From Flaveria trinervia (Eukaryota > Streptophyta > Magnoliopsida > Asterales > Asteraceae): a stretch of DNA of 64,000 nucleotides. Made by a program: the position numbers and the translations under genes. Under the pieces are notes generated by a model that did no database searches, had not been told where the DNA came from, and saw nothing but the letters and a program-made list of their open reading frames with translations. The stretch spans positions 62,001 to 126,000 of the forward strand of contig JACCIX010001039.1 in the NCBI GenBank assembly GCA_025506515.1. Reading direction: 5' to 3'. This document shows positions 42,149-55,224 of the stretch, piece by piece (the stretch's first letter is position 1; each line of letters opens with the position of its first letter).

Positions 42149-44877
42149 TGTCACACCCTCAAAATCCACTTGCGGAGTTTTACCGCGAGGCATGTGAACA
42201 AACCAGGATCACAGTCAATAGTTACTCAGAACGACTCTATATGCCATAATTTAAACAAAATCAACCAAAATACAAACTTTAAACAATGCGGAAGCATTTT
42301 GAAAACAACCCAAGGCAATGAAAGTATAACTATGGCAAAACAGGTGCCAACGCAAAAGAGTAAACCATAATTATTAAAATACTAAAATTGTCTTGAAGTT
42401 CGTGTCTTAGAATGCAGTGAACCATGCAGTGCTCCTATGGCAAGCAAGCTAATGACCTGAGAATAGCATACTAAAAATGTCAACACAACGGTTGGTGAGT
42501 TCAAGAGATATTCAAACATAAACAGTTTAATAATAGCGATATAAAATTAGTGCATTATAACAGAGAGCTAGTCCATTAACAGTAAATATTATTTCATAGT
42601 GATTTCGCAATTGAAGCTGACTGTGTTGCGTTGTTGTCTCCTGCCACGACTTAACAGGTCGTGACAATGTTCATTAGGACAACTTGCACCCGGTTGACCT
42701 CGAGTCACACAGGTGGGGCTCGTCAGACCCAGTAGTACTACCCAAATTTCCCCGCTAATCAATATTAACAATTCGAAAGTGTGAGGACTTTCCATGATAT
42801 CAACACTATATAATATTGTACACAACTTAAATACATAAAGCGTTCGTGATTTACCAGTATGCTATCTCCCCCAAAGAGAGTAAATAAAAAGTGGGGCATG
42901 AACTCACCTGATATGCGTATAGATAACTAAGGTTTGACTTGGCAAACAGAATAGACAGACAACCTTCAGAGGTTACCTAGATCATATAAGTACATGAGTA
43001 CGTGTAATCAAAGAACATGGGAAATCCTAAGTACACTACAACCAAGGACTCAAGATTTTAACCAAAACAGACATGTTTGACCTAGTTGACCGTTTGACCC
43101 GTTGGTGACTTTATGTGTTGTAAACCATTCAAGCAATCAAACACATAAATCATACATGGTTATCATTCAAATAGATCATGTGTATGCTATATCAACCAGG
43201 TGTATCACTTAGATCATCATACAACCAAGTACCATACAAGTCATGCGAATCTAGAACATTAACATATCCACTAGTTATAACACAACTAACATGTCACACA
43301 AAGATCAATCATTCACCACATGCCATGTGAAGCCATTCACGGCTTCACATCCTAAACCCTGCCAATCCTACTAAGTAGGGGCCTCAGATTCGCACGCGTG
43401 TATAATGATCATAACCATATTCATTAACCATATGCATTGCATTCACAACATCACAACAATCAATTACCAGTCCCAAACATGATGTCCTACTACTAACCAA
43501 CATCCAAACCATACACGATCACAAATGTCCAAATATCATTCATGATTATCCCAACATCACAAACAACCAAATATCATATTTTACCACACTAGAATTCATC
43601 CATGATCATACTAACATGCTCCTAACATCCCAAATATATTCAAACTACCATCTTTCACATTTTGCATAAATAAAGTTTCCCTTTTGGGAAAGCACATCCC
43701 AAAATCTATCAAATACCCAATATACTCCTGGATTCATCAATAACATACCAATTCAAACTCATATCATCATCTAAGCATGATCAACAACATTCAAACATCA
43801 TAACTCATCAATTCATATCCTAAAAAGTTACTATCTTTAGTAATGTATGAACTATAACATGTGTTCTTGAATTTTCAATGATCATAACAACAATCTAACA
43901 TCTAATTATCACCATGAACACATCCATAACATCATATCATCCATAGTTCAACATTACATGAAAATAAAGTTACTATTATTAGTAACCTATGAACAATGCA
44001 TCAAAATCCCAACTTTCTTGCATAATCAATGTATTCCAACATTCATACAACCTATTAATCATCAAACATTCATCAACCATCAACCATCATGCATAATCAT
44101 GGCAATTTCGAATTAGGGTTTGCTTCATACCCAAAGTTCATGATCAACCACTAACAACATATAATTCTTGCATAATCGACGTTAACTAACATATATACAA
44201 TCTAACTAACATACTAACATCACCAAACAACATCAATTCGACCCCATGAAGGTCAATTTCGCACCCAAGGTTCGGCCACCAACAAAAACCCACAAAAACA
44301 TGAAAAATCTAACCTTTAAACGTGTAATAGCTTGAAATTGATGTTTCCTATGTGTTGTATGCCTTGTAATCGAATCAAATTGGTGTTTTGATGCTTGTTC
44401 TTGGCTGAATTTCGCAAAGGGAGGGGTGTCTGGGGGTGTTTGCGGCTGAAGGGTGGGATTAGGGTTTGGGGTTTTGTTTTATTTAATTTTAATTTACACA
44501 TTTACCCTTTTAACCCTTGTAATTTGTATTTTATAAAAACTAGGCTTTAAACTCTTTGTAAAGTGTTTTTAACTTCATAACATAAAGATATAAACTTATG
44601 AAAATCATTATATATCTTATCTTTATAAAAACACAAGACATACGAATAAATAGGCATGTTTCCGCGTTACGCGATTAATTTTCCAGTTAACCTTTTAAAA
44701 TTGTGTAAACACATAAACATAACCCAATAATCACATAATCAATTAGATTCACATTAAATTAACATTATTCATTATTATCAGGTCACCAACGTTAAACGAC
44801 AACTAGTGTGTGCCACGTGTATACAAGACTTAACGGAACTAACGGAGTTTGGTAACGGAAATTTACCGGATGTCACA
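42149..44877 (-). repeat. Solo LTR of a sixth gypsy-like family, inserted in gypsy C
   Basis: 2729 bp, starts TGTCACACCC and ends GGATGTCACA. Flanked by CTTTC at 42144-42148 and 44878-44882; removing one copy restores integrase sequence. No coding or primer site inside, so it is a recombined single LTR. Minus orientation is inferred because it shares, in the same order as A, B and C, the donor-like CAG/GTGAGT (42907), the hairpin CAACCGTTG (42480-42500) and acceptor-like TTCTCAG (ending 42457). Confidence 0.88.
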
Positions 44878-45450
44878 CTTTCCGACCAATATCACCCCAA
44901 CAGATGGGTATTCTGCATCTCCTACCATATAGCATCTCATAAGGTGGCATACCAATACGGCATGATAACTGTTGTTGTATCAGAATGCAGCTAACGGTAA
45001 GTGGTCATCCCAACTTCCCACAAAATAGATCACACATGCCCGAAGCATGTCCTCCAATGTCTTAATGGTCCTTTCTAACTGACCATCAGTCTGGGGATGA
45101 TAAGTTGTGCTGATATGTAACCTCGTCCCCATAGCGTCGTGGAATTTCTTCCAGAATTTAGATGTAAACCGGGTGTCACGATCAGACACAATGGACAACG
45201 CTACACCGTGACGAGTTACAATCTCTTTGATGAAGAGATCCGCTAACCTCTCAGATGAATATGTCTCGTGGATTGGTAGGAAGTGAGCATTCTTCATCAA
45301 ATGGTCAACAATCACCCATATAGCATCATACCCTTTCGGAGTACGTGGCAGCTTCGTAATAAAATCCATGGTGATGTGCTCCCACTTCCATTCCGGTATA
45401 TCCAAAGGTTGGATCTACCCATATGGCTTCTGATGCTCGGCCTTCACCTA
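44878..45450 (-). pseudogene. Gypsy C integrase core
   Basis: 44980-45405 reads WEHITMDFITKLPRTPKGYD (first Asp), SIVSDRDTRFTSKFWKKF (second Asp), and GQLERTIKTLEDMLRAC (Glu). A stop sits in the linker near 45417. The C-terminal part is separated by the solo LTR. Confidence 0.9.
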
Positions 45451-47036
45451 TAGACAAGTAAGGCATTTACTCACATACTCCACTACGCCACATTTCATAC
45501 TCGGCCACCAATAATCCTTTTTCATGTCTTGATACATCTTTGTGGCACCTGGATGAATGGAGTATCGAGTCTTGTGAGCTTCGTCCATGATCCTCACCCA
45601 TAGATCCCTAAAACGAGGAATCCATATTCGTTCAAATCGGGTTTTAACACCAAGTGTGTTTTCACCCAATTCCCCAACCAGACCTCTCATTCTTTCCATG
45701 TTAAGATGATCTTCCTTCAATGCCTCATCTTGAAACTCTTTGACTTGCTTCATCACGTCAGAGGTCATGATTAGTTGATACGCTTTCACCCGAATCGGCT
45801 CGGGCCTCTCCTTTCGGCTAAGGGCATCAGCCACCACGTTGGCCTTGCCCAGATGGTAATGGATCTCGCAATCATAGTCCTTTATAAGCTCCAACCATCA
45901 TCTTTGCCTCATGTTCAGATCCTTCTGCTCAAAGAAGTACTTCAAGTTCTTGTGGTCAGTGAAAATGGTGCACTTTGTCCTGTAAAGATAGTGCCTCCAA
46001 ATCTTTAGCGCAAAGACCACGGCTGCTAGCTCCAAGTCATGAGTATGATAATTGACCTCATGAACCTTCAAATGTCAGGATGCATAAGCTATAACCTTTC
46101 CTCTTTGCATTAACACACATCCCAACCCTGAGTAGGAAGCATCAGAATAGACCACCAAATTTTCAGTTCCATCGGGTAATGACAGAACAGGAGCTTGAGT
46201 CAATCTCGCCTTCAATTCTTCAAACGCCTTCTCTTGAGCCTGACCCCATACAAACTTCACATCCTTTCGGGTCAACTTAGTTACTGGAGAAGCGATCTTG
46301 GAGAAGTCTTGAATGAATCTCATGTAGTAGCCCGCCAAACCCAAGAAACTGTGAATCTCGGATGGCGTCTTTGGAGACTTCCATTGCATCACTGCCTCCA
46401 CCTTTGTTGAGTCCACCATAATCCTATCAGGATTCACCACATGACCCAAGAACTGAACTTCGCGCAACCAAAATGCACACTTGGAGAACTTGGCGTACAA
46501 CTTCTTCTTTCTCAACGTCTCTAAACCTCCCAAATGTGACCGGCATGCTCAATCTCGCTCTTTGAATAAATCATGATATCATCAATAAACACAATCACTG
46601 ATTTATCCAACATCAGCCGATACAACCGATTCATCAAATCCATAAAAGCAGCTGGCGCATTGGTCAAACCAAAAGACATGACAAGAAACTCGTACGCGTG
46701 CAGAAAGCTGTTTTAGGAACATCCTGCTCTTTCACTTTCAACTGATGGTAACCAGATCGAAGTTCTATCCTTGAAAACCAACTGGCACCTTGAAGCTCAT
46801 CGAACAAATCATCTATTCTCGGTAAGGGGTATCGGTTCTTCACCGTCAACTTGTTCAGCTCACGGCAGTCAATACACATTCTCATACTACCGTCATTCTT
46901 CTTCACAAACAAGACCGGAGCACCCCAAGGAGAGATACTCGGTCTAATAAACCCCTTATCAAGTAGCTCTTGCAACTGCTCCATCAATTCTTTCATCTCC
47001 GTCGGAGCCAACCGATACGGTGCCTTGGAAACAGGT
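45448..47036 (-). pseudogene. Gypsy C reverse transcriptase and RNase H, frameshifted
   Basis: 46664-47011 has the fingers (MAPTEMKELMEQLQELLDKG, GAPVLFVKKNDGSMRMCID). The palm active site, equivalent to FIDDI, is near 46570-46600 but the codon row reads MIYSK-like and is out of frame. 46075-46533 gives REVQFLGHVVNPDRIMV, LAGYYMRFIQDFSKIA and RNase H start YSDASYSGLGCVLMQRG. 45448-45894 holds the RNase H end and integrase N-terminus (KCLTCL). Confidence 0.88.
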
Positions 47037-48933
47037 TAGGCACCCGGTATCAGATCAATCTGGAACTCGATCTCTCTATTAGGTGGCACTCCGGGTAGGT
47101 CTTCTGGGAACACGTACGGAAAGTCACACACAACCGGTACATCAGACAGTTGTGGTGCTGGCATATCCACATCCTTTACATAAGCCAAGTAGGCGCTACA
47201 TCCACGCCTTATACACCTTCCCGCCACCGCCATGTAGATTACTTTTGGGATTGTCGTGACCCGATCACCATAAACCGTCACCGAATCATCGTCAGGCGCT
47301 GTCAGACAAATCATCTTCTTGCGACACACAATGTTCGCCTCGAAGTCCGCTAACCAATCCATCCCAAGAACCAAATCGAAACCACATAAGGTCATCTCGA
47401 ATGGTCTAATAGGAAACTTATGATCCTCAAGTTCCACATCACAACCCTTAATCATCTCAGAATCCAGGTAGACTTACCTATGGTAGTTCCTACATCAAAG
47501 GGCGCATCAACACGTCTACTACTAACAGGAAGTTTAGCACAGAAAGCAGCAGAAAGCAGCATAAATAAAACTTTTACTGGCACCCGAATCAAATAACACA
47601 GAAGCTAAAGTTTTGTTCACTAGAAACGTACCAGACACAACATCAGGGTCCATCCTAGCTTCCTCCTGTGTCATAGTGAATGCCCTAGTGCTCTCCCTTG
47701 GCCCTTCACTCCCCGTCTTCTTCGCCCCAGAGCCCTCCGCTTTCAGCTTCTTACAATCCTTACTTATGTGACCCTCTTCACCATAGTTAAAACACCGGAC
47801 CGTACGACAGTCCCTTGCCATGTGCCTTGCCTTCCCACATTTAAAGCACAAGTTCGACCCAAACCTACATTCCCCACTATGCTCTCTCCCACACATACCA
47901 CACTTCTTCATACCTGCACCCGACGCGACCTCACGGCAGTCGTCCACCCTTGCCTTTTTGTTACCCGTCGAGGCACCACCCGGACCAAACTTCTTCCTAT
48001 TCCAGTTTCGATCACCTCCACCCTTCCTACTACCTTCAGCCACCACCAGTACAACCCTCTCGTCATATAACCTCCCTGCCAAATCCACCGCCGACCTAAA
48101 CATGCTCGATCGGGTGGCAATCATATGCCTGCGAATGTCCACTGACGAACCCTGAATGTACCTCTTAATCTTCCGTGACAGAGGTGTCACTTGATCTGGC
48201 ACCAGACATGCCATCTCGTTGAACTTTGTGGGTTGAACTTTGTGGTGTACTGCTGGTATGTCATGGTTCATGCCTCCAGTTGCAGGAACTCCCTTTCGAC
48301 CTTGTCTATTTCCTGGTGAGGACAAAACTCCTCAATCACCAACTTTTTCAGCTCTGACCATCTCATCCTCTTAATTGCCATACTACCCACGGCTTGGACT
48401 ATATTGTCCCACTAGCATAGAGCCGAGTCCATGAAAGAGTGGGTAGCAAACTTTACGTTTTGGTCCTCCCGGTTCTCTCACCCACCGGTGAGCAGCAGCA
48501 GTAGTGCCGTTTCATCGAAAGTAGGGGGCTTGCATCACTGAAATGCCCCATAATTACAGCCTCGTGCCACCTCCTGCACAGGCTCTTCTTCTTCCTCTTC
48601 ATCATCAGATGGAACCGTTTCAGGCTCTGGTTGTTCTCGTCCTCCCGAGGACCTATTCCTCTCTTGTCTTTCCCCTTCCCGTACTGCCTTAATCACTTTG
48701 GTCACCCCAGACGGTAAGATTGTCAGCATGACCTGATGTACCTCTTCAACCACCGCCACTTTCACCGAGGCCCTCAGGTTTGCGCTCTCATCACCACCCT
48801 CTAGATGAGGGGTCTCAAGTTCTTCACGAACCACCTTTTTAACTCTGGGTCTTCCTCTCTTGGGTCGTGACTCAGCACCAAGCCCATCACGACCACCTCC
48901 ACAAGAGGCTTTCGAAGATCTACCACCGGCCAT
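47036..48933 (-). pseudogene. Gypsy C gag and protease, frameshifted
   Basis: Gag starts at 48933 (MAGGRSSKASCGGG), runs to NYGAF near 48535 and shifts. 47534-48325 has PLSRKIKRYIQGSSVD, three knuckles (CGMCGREHSGEC, CFKCGKARHMARDC, CFNYGEEGHISKDC; the last has Cys to Tyr) and the protease motif VLFDSGASKSF. 47036-47455 has GGFDLVLG-like (CGFDLVLGMDWLADFEANIV) protease end. The capsid part around 48330-48530 is degraded, with a duplicated GTGGGTTGAACTTT at about 48230. Confidence 0.87.
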
Positions 48934-49284
48934 TCACACGTACACTGAAAGATTCAAACACCAGCACGGTCATTCAAGGGAACATCTTAGTTTATGTCAA
49001 GTATAGTAAGTCCCTAATTACAATGGCCAGTTGTGATTAGCCACTTACTTTACCCTTCACACCCCGAGCATTACCTATCCTGACTACGTCAGTATTTAAA
49101 TATACAAACAACACATAAGCCACATAACATGCGCACATAATACCCGTTAACTTTATGAAAATACCTGATGGCACGCAGCTACTCAGATTGGCATCCCTTC
49201 CGATTCCGTCCCATTCTCAGTTTAAGTTAAGGTTTATTTTGAAAATTTACCCATTTCACTTAAAATTTGGCTCTGATACCAACT
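48934..49284 (-). other. Gypsy C leader: stem-loop and primer site
   Basis: Primer site TGGTATCAGAGC on minus (49270-49281). AGTAAGT (minus, 49043-49049) and ACTTACT (49005-49011) can pair. Confidence 0.75.
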
Positions 49285-51297
49285 TGTAAGGCCCCGTTCC
49301 CGGGACGCTTACGGCCGGTGAATCATTGCACATAAAACATATATTTTCATCATATTACATAAACATGTTGCAGCGGAACATGTAAACAAAACACTCCATT
49401 TCCATATAATAGCTTTTGCAAAATAATACATCGTTATCCAATTACAAAACCCAAGTTGCATTACATCACAAAAGCATTATAAATGGAGGCCATCCAAAAG
49501 AGCTGAGTAGTTGCCTCGTGCTATCCTCAGCAATCATTACCTGCCAACTGGAAACACATCAAAGTCAGCGTTACTGAGTGAGTTCTAGTTTTATAATAAA
49601 ACATACTTTTCTTTCGTTAAAATCGTTCTTTACATTCATGCGATCATATATCATACGTACACATAGATAATAGCATTATTATCTTCATTATTCATTCTTT
49701 TGTCATTACATCTTTTCCTTTCATCAACACCATAAACTTTACCCTTCATGCTCATGGTACTGGGCCTAAGTCTATCATAGATCTTTATTCACGGTGCCCA
49801 GCACCTCTATCCACAATACCTAAGATAAAGTTCAGGTATACCATTGTCATGTGTTATGCCCTTCATGCTCATAGTACTGGACCTAAGCCTATCATAGACC
49901 TTCATTCATGGTGCCCAACACCTCTGGCCACAGTACCTAAGGCAAGCAACAACAGTTCCATACAAATGGTCAATCACAAAGAGAGACCCCAATGTGCATC
50001 CTCCCGGTGTAGCGAACCCACACACCATTGGGCTAACACCTTTTAATGGTGTTTCCCAACATACAAGGCATGCAAAACTTTCTTTACTTTCATCATTCAT
50101 TAATGTATGTATTCTTACTTCATGTTCCTCTTTCATTATCTTTCAGTTTACGTTACATACTACTTTCCTTCATTCATTATCATTCAACGTAAAGTCACCG
50201 GAAAGATAAACATACGTCATAATAAGGAACATAACATACACAAACATCATCATCATACAGGGCAACATCATACATACATAACATGCATAATCATGCAACA
50301 TCATCATCATCATGCCCAACACACACTTTAAGGCCTCAATAGTCATCTTACATGAACTTACAGGAGCTTTCATGTCAAAACTTACATCTGCACTTTCCCG
50401 CGAAAGTCAGTATATAAACTACACCTTCCTCGGGTTCACCAGTCCTACTTGGGCATATGGGCACCCTTCAGTCGCATGGCCTTCAGGCGCCTGAATATCA
50501 TGCGATTGGACCAACGTGAATGAACACCTATGCGGATGAACACTCATGTGAATAGACCTAATGCGAATGGTCTCAATGCGGATGAGTCCCGTGCGAATGG
50601 ACCTAATGCGGATGAAACTAATGCTAATGGTCATTTATGCGACTAGGCTCTCAGTTATGCGAATGAACCCTCAGTCATGCGAATGAACCCTCAGTCGCAC
50701 CTCAATCGGCCGTATGGCCTCCATTCGGTCGCATAGCCCTAGCTGGTTCAGAATGCAGTTCATCCCGAACTGCAGCCGCCATTTTCGACCTCCAAACTCT
50801 TCCAAACCTCTTTTAAGTCCAAATCAACCATCCTAAACCTTAGGATTGCATACCACAACACCATTCAAGCACACACAAGCTCAAAAGCAAGACCCAAACG
50901 ACTCATACACATGCCCACACATACACAAACGGGTCAAACACCCACACACACCAAAAACCCGATTTCAGATGTGTTCCAGCCCCAAATCATTCAAAAACGT
51001 GTAAAAGAGGGGTCCTAGAACTCACACAAACGACCACGACGAGAAGAGCTTCGATTTGACCCGCTTCTCAATGATTTTGCTCTCTTGAACCAACCCAAAC
51101 TAACTTTTCTCCCTTTTCTCCTTTTCTCTCTTCTTTGGCTGATTTTGGTGGGTGTGGGGAGAGGGTAAGGGTTGCCCTCTCCCTTAAATACTCCCACTCA
51201 CCCAACTTTCTCTCATTGGTGAGTTTGGTCCCTCGACTTTGGACTTTATTTCTTTTTCTTCTTTCGTTGGCTTCAAAGAAAATATCCGGGTGTTACA
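49285..51297 (-). repeat. Gypsy C 5' LTR
   Basis: 2013 bp. TATTTAAG box on minus (51183-51190), GTGAGT (51025), CATGCG array (about 50440-50740), two copies of an approximately 110-bp cassette (about 49738-49955, CCTAAG.CTATCATAGA), hairpin/acceptor-like block (49541-49588; hairpin weakened to CAGT/GCTG). Confidence 0.92.
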
Positions 51298-52032
51298 AAT
51301 GAAGTCATGTTGGATCTTTGTATGCATTGTATGCTGGTTCAGGCCTAAGATGAAAAAACACACACTAAAACAAAGGGATTTACTATTTTAAAAGTCACTT
51401 TCATTTATACTCAGACTTATTAAATAGAGAAAAACTATTCTAGCACCTAAGGAAAAGGAAAAATAACTCACTCACTACTTTGATTCCATAAATCTAGTAA
51501 CCCGTTACTCATTAAAATTATATAATCATGTCTCTACAAACAATACTCCTGATAACCTGAATCCAACTTAACCTCACTGTGCATAAGTGACTTTGACCCG
51601 ACCGGATCAAGATTAATCCCTATAGTATAACAAACTTCCGCCAAATGTGAGATCAATGTGAAGGACAATAAATCTGGAGCCAAAGTCAGAAGAGTACTAT
51701 AAAATAGTTATTTGTTCTGCTTTCTCACGCGTATAATATTTTTTAAAGAATTTCAACCATAAAATAGTATTTATATGAACACTTAATTAACTCATGTACC
51801 ATAAGAAAACTTATATATTAATATGTGAACACACAATTTGGTTATAAATTTATCTCTACGAAACAAAGAAGATCATAAATATAATTTTCATTTTGCTCTT
51901 TTGGTTACAACGATAATTTGTATAAAATAAACATAATTAGCTCCTATTTTAATTTTTAAACAGCTTTCACAGCTGTCACTATTTACAAATATATGAAAGG
52001 TCCTAGTCGTTGTGCTTTACAAAATCAATATG
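51298..52032. other. Non-coding flank; right part is SAUR 3' flank
   Basis: 51298-51880 shows no feature. From about 51890 it resembles 13400-13634 and 15180-15344 (CTATTTAC.AA.ATGTGAAGG, TTGTGCTTTACAAAA), placing a third SAUR unit here. Confidence 0.6.
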
Positions 52033-52086
52033 TCAAAGATCAACAAATATTCCTTCACTACATGGAATGATGAGCCCACCTATTGG
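52033..52086 (-). pseudogene. SAUR-3, C-terminal fragment only
   Basis: Minus strand reads PIGGLIIPCSEGIFVDL then stop, the SAUR C-terminus. Everything upstream is replaced by gypsy D from 52087. Confidence 0.85.
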
Positions 52087-52188
52087 ATTTTTAAATTTTA
52101 TTATATTGATTATTAAATTTTCTGATCAATGCGTTCTGAACAAGCTAGTCACATCCAAAGCATTTCATGCTTCCGTCGGGATGTGACA
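52087..52188 (+). repeat. Gypsy D 5' LTR tail
   Basis: Similar to 4270-4369, GTTCTGAACAA... to CGGGATGTGACA. The rest of the LTR is missing. Confidence 0.8.
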
Positions 52189-52191
52189 GGT

Positions 52192-52250
52192 TGGTATCAG
52201 AGCCATTGGTTATAGAGAATTAGGTATTATAAAATGTCTAGACTATAACC
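52192..52250 (+). other. Gypsy D primer site and stem-loop
   Basis: TGGTATCAGAGC (52192-52203). GGTTATAG (52208-52215) pairs with CTATAACC (52243-52250). The inner stem seen in G1 is weakened here. Confidence 0.8.
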
Positions 52251-52461
52251 ATAAGTTCGTATCATGACAAAATTTAACAAATATGAATATGCATATATGT
52301 GTATACGTGAACTTTTGTGATTTCATGAATATATTAATTCTACTTGTTAGTAGATTAAAAAGGAAAAGTTATTTTGATATATATATATATATAATATGTG
52401 GAATATTGTAAAAATTATGTGACTAACTATTTTAACAAAAATTATAAAGAACCTTGCAACT

Positions 52462-52926
52462 ATGAGTGCTTATAATTCAAAAAATTACTGTAGTGAGACT
52501 GACCCCACCGAGTACTCAGACCATAGCAATCCTAAATAAACAACACCTTAACCAAAACCAGAACCCCAGAATAATATGGAAACTCCCCAACCTGAAAATA
52601 AGATTAACCCCAAGCCAAAGTTTTATGTTCGACGCGCACCAATAATAGTTGGAGGTTATACGATCGAAACTCCCAGAAAAAGAGCACGACACGGTGAAAG
52701 ATTTTCGGACAAGGGAGACAAAGATTTGAAATTTTAAAAATCAAGTGACTCCGAAGCTGAGAAAAAGGAAAGCAAAAGACAGAAGTTGGAAGCAAGTCGG
52801 ATAGAAACAACCCAACAAATCCTTAAGGTGATTAAGAAAATACAACAGGGAATCAGAACAATTCAAAAGGATATCAAGGAAATGAAAGCACAAAAGAAAA
52901 ATATCTTTATCAAAATATGGTATTAG
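52462..52926 (+). pseudogene. Extra reading frame of gypsy D, homologous to that of G1
   Basis: 155 codons in one frame with no net frameshift but three internal stops (after SNPK, after TTP and after DLKF). Conserved block KFYVRRAPIIVGGYTIETPR, basic KRARHG, acidic/Ser stretch, and C-terminal heptads (ILKVIKKIQQGIRTIQKDI) ending NIFIKIWY. Same length and start as 4587-5050. No recognised family. Confidence 0.78.
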
Positions 52927-53089
52927 GTTTGCAGGAATTAGAAATAACATGTTAACCCTTGAAAAATAAGAACATAATGAAATATATCTTTTGACTTGAC
53001 TAATAATCTGTTATGTGTTAGATAAATTATATTACAGAAGCATTTTTTATTCTTCTTTTTATGCTAACTATAATTCACTATAGAAAATC

Positions 53090-54350
53090 ATGCCGCCAAA
53101 AAGAAACACTCAGCCCATACGAAGGACGACACGGGTTAGACGACCTAGAACTACACTTGGAGAAGAACCACGTGTTAATACAACCATAAATGAGAATGAC
53201 AGGATCTCTCGGTTAGTAGCTCAGTAAATAGAAGCTGCCATACCAACTTTGATAACCCAACTTCAACAAAGCCTAAACCTTGGAACTACGACACAAGGGA
53301 ATGAAATACCAGCAGATGACAATATAAGGGAACGATAAGAGGAAAAAGTTGTAACTGAAATAAAAAAGGGATGCTCCTACAAGGCTTTTATGTAATGCAG
53401 GCCCCAAGAATTTGATGGTAAAGGCGGAGCTATACAAGCTCTACGCTTGTTGGACGAGATAGAATCAACCTTGAAAATTAGTAATTGTGCCAACAATAAC
53501 AAGACCTTATTTGCCTTGCATTCACTAAAAGGAGAAGCACAATCCTGGTGAAAAATGGAAATGCATACGTAAGGAAGGCATATTATGAATGGATTAAGTT
53601 CGAAAGAATTTAGAAGCCTGGTAATTGAAAAATATTACCCCTGTAACTAAATAAAAAAAATTAGAAACTGAATTCTTGGCACTAGAAATGAAAGGAGTAG
53701 CACATCAAGAGTACACCGACAGATGCAACGAACTCTCTAGACTAGTACCATATTTGGTAACCCCAGAAACAAAAAGAATAGGGAGATATATTTGGGGTTT
53801 AGTACCACAAATTAGAGGACTAGTGAAATCCGCCGCGCCTAGAAATTTCTAAGATGCCGTGAGCTTATCAGGAAGCTTGACTGATGAAATGATAAGAAAC
53901 GGATCTTTAAGTAACCTAAGAATAGGAGAGAAAAGAAAATGGAATGACAATAACTCAGGGGGAAAGTTTGGAGGAAATCCTCAGAAAAGGGTAACCCTAC
54001 AACCCACCAGAAATTTCTTAGGAATGACGTGAGAAAAAAAAATTACAAACACATGGTCAACCATGGTACTGTACCTGTCAACGATATCATCAGTGTAAGT
54101 GCATGATGGTAATCTGTTATAACTGCAAAAAAGGAAGGGGCATATATCTCGAGACTGTAAGAGCCCCACCAACCCAAAACTAGTCAATTTCAATGTGGAA
54201 ATGAAACCACTTTAGAAATGAATATCCACAATTGAAGGGTAAGGCTCCGGTCAACCAAAACAACCCTTGAGGAAGAGCTTTTGTTATGCAAGCCAAAGAA
54301 GCTCGGCACGCACCGGAAATAGTAACGGATACGTTTCTTATTAAAAATTA
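53090..54350 (+). pseudogene. Gypsy D gag
   Basis: Start at 53090 (MPPKRNTQPIRRTTRVRRP). In-frame stops interrupt it repeatedly, but GCSYKAFM, EFDGKGGAIQALRLLDEIES, FALHSLKGEAQSW and the knuckle CYNCKKGRGIYLETV (one base shifted from CX2C...) are readable. It shows the undamaged reading where G1 has lost bases (GGAIQALR). Confidence 0.82.
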
Positions 54351-54360
54351 GTACGCAATA

Positions 54361-54642
54361 GTGTTATTTGATACTGGAGCAACCCGTAGTTTCGTTTCAA
54401 ATAAGTTTAGACCATCACTTAACCTAACCTCAGAAAAACTAAGTCAAAAATTTATGATAGAATTAGCTTATTGTAAGATAACTGAAGCCTGTGAAATCAT
54501 CCCTAATTGCACCATAAATCTAGATAAGTATTGTTTCAACATAGATCTGATTCCTATTGAACTAAGAGGATTTGATATTATTTTGGGTATGGATTGGTTA
54601 TTTGATATTATTGTGGGTATTGATTGGTTAAGTAAAAATTAG
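54361..54642 (+). pseudogene. Gypsy D protease, with a 30-bp internal duplication
   Basis: LFDTGATRSFVSNKF active site intact. Near the end FDIILGMDWL is followed by FDIIVGIDWL, a tandem repeat of about 30 bases (about 54571-54630). After SKN the sequence jumps directly to integrase. Confidence 0.85.
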
Positions 54643-55219
54643 GTAACTTACAGGTCCTGAACTAATACAGGAAAAACTGATAAGATCACTGAAACTAAAA
54701 ATAAATTGAAAGTGACCCGTGATCGACAGAAAAGTTATCTCGATAAAAGAAGGAAGCCATTAGAATTTTAATTTGAAGATAAAGTCTATCTTAAATATCA
54801 CCCACAAATGGAATCGTTCGATTTGGAAAAAGGAGTAAATTAAACCCTAGGTATGTTGGCCTATTTGAAGTCACCGACAAAATTGACCCTTTTGCATATA
54901 GACTAAATTTACCCCAAGAATTAAATGAGGTACATAACACTTTTCACTCGTTCAACCTAAAGAAATGTCTAACATATGAGTCATTAAAGTGCCTATTCAA
55001 GAGATCAAGATAGATAAGAAACTTTAGTTCGTGGAAGAACCAGTAGGCATTATAGGCAAAGAACTAAAGAGGTTAAGAAGGAGTAAAATACCCATAGTGA
55101 AGGTTAGGTGGAATGAAAAAAGAGGAATAGAATTCACATGGGAAAGAGAAGATGAAATCCAAAGGAATATCCCCTTTTATATCTAAGTTAGTAATCAGAT
55201 AAGTTCTTCTCAACATTAG
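54643..55219 (+). pseudogene. Gypsy D integrase C-terminal end
   Basis: Readable pieces LTGPELIQE, RDRQKSYLDKRRKPLEF, the GPF(E)V region, LPQELNEVHNTFH and KIPIVKVRWNEKRGIEFTW with EREDEI, all equal to the end of G1. Reverse transcriptase, RNase H and most of integrase (about 2.4 kb in G1) are deleted at about 54642. Confidence 0.8.
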
Positions 55220-55224
55220 AATTT
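55220..55224. repeat. Target site duplication AATTT (left of gypsy E)
   Basis: Identical to 63811-63815. Confidence 0.88.

Larger units (their letters stand above)
41114..51297 (-). mobile_element. Gypsy C: Ty3/gypsy element, left LTR truncated, interrupted by a solo LTR
   Basis: Internal region 41555-49284 with all pol domains on the minus strand. The 5' LTR is complete (49285-51297) while the 3' LTR keeps only its first 440 bases on the U3 side (41114-41554). A 2.73 kb foreign LTR splits integrase. No target duplication can be tested. Confidence 0.9.

Noticed and set aside
54571..54630. A second protease domain in gypsy D
   Set aside because: Only a 30-bp tandem duplication of FDII.G.DWL, not a domain.
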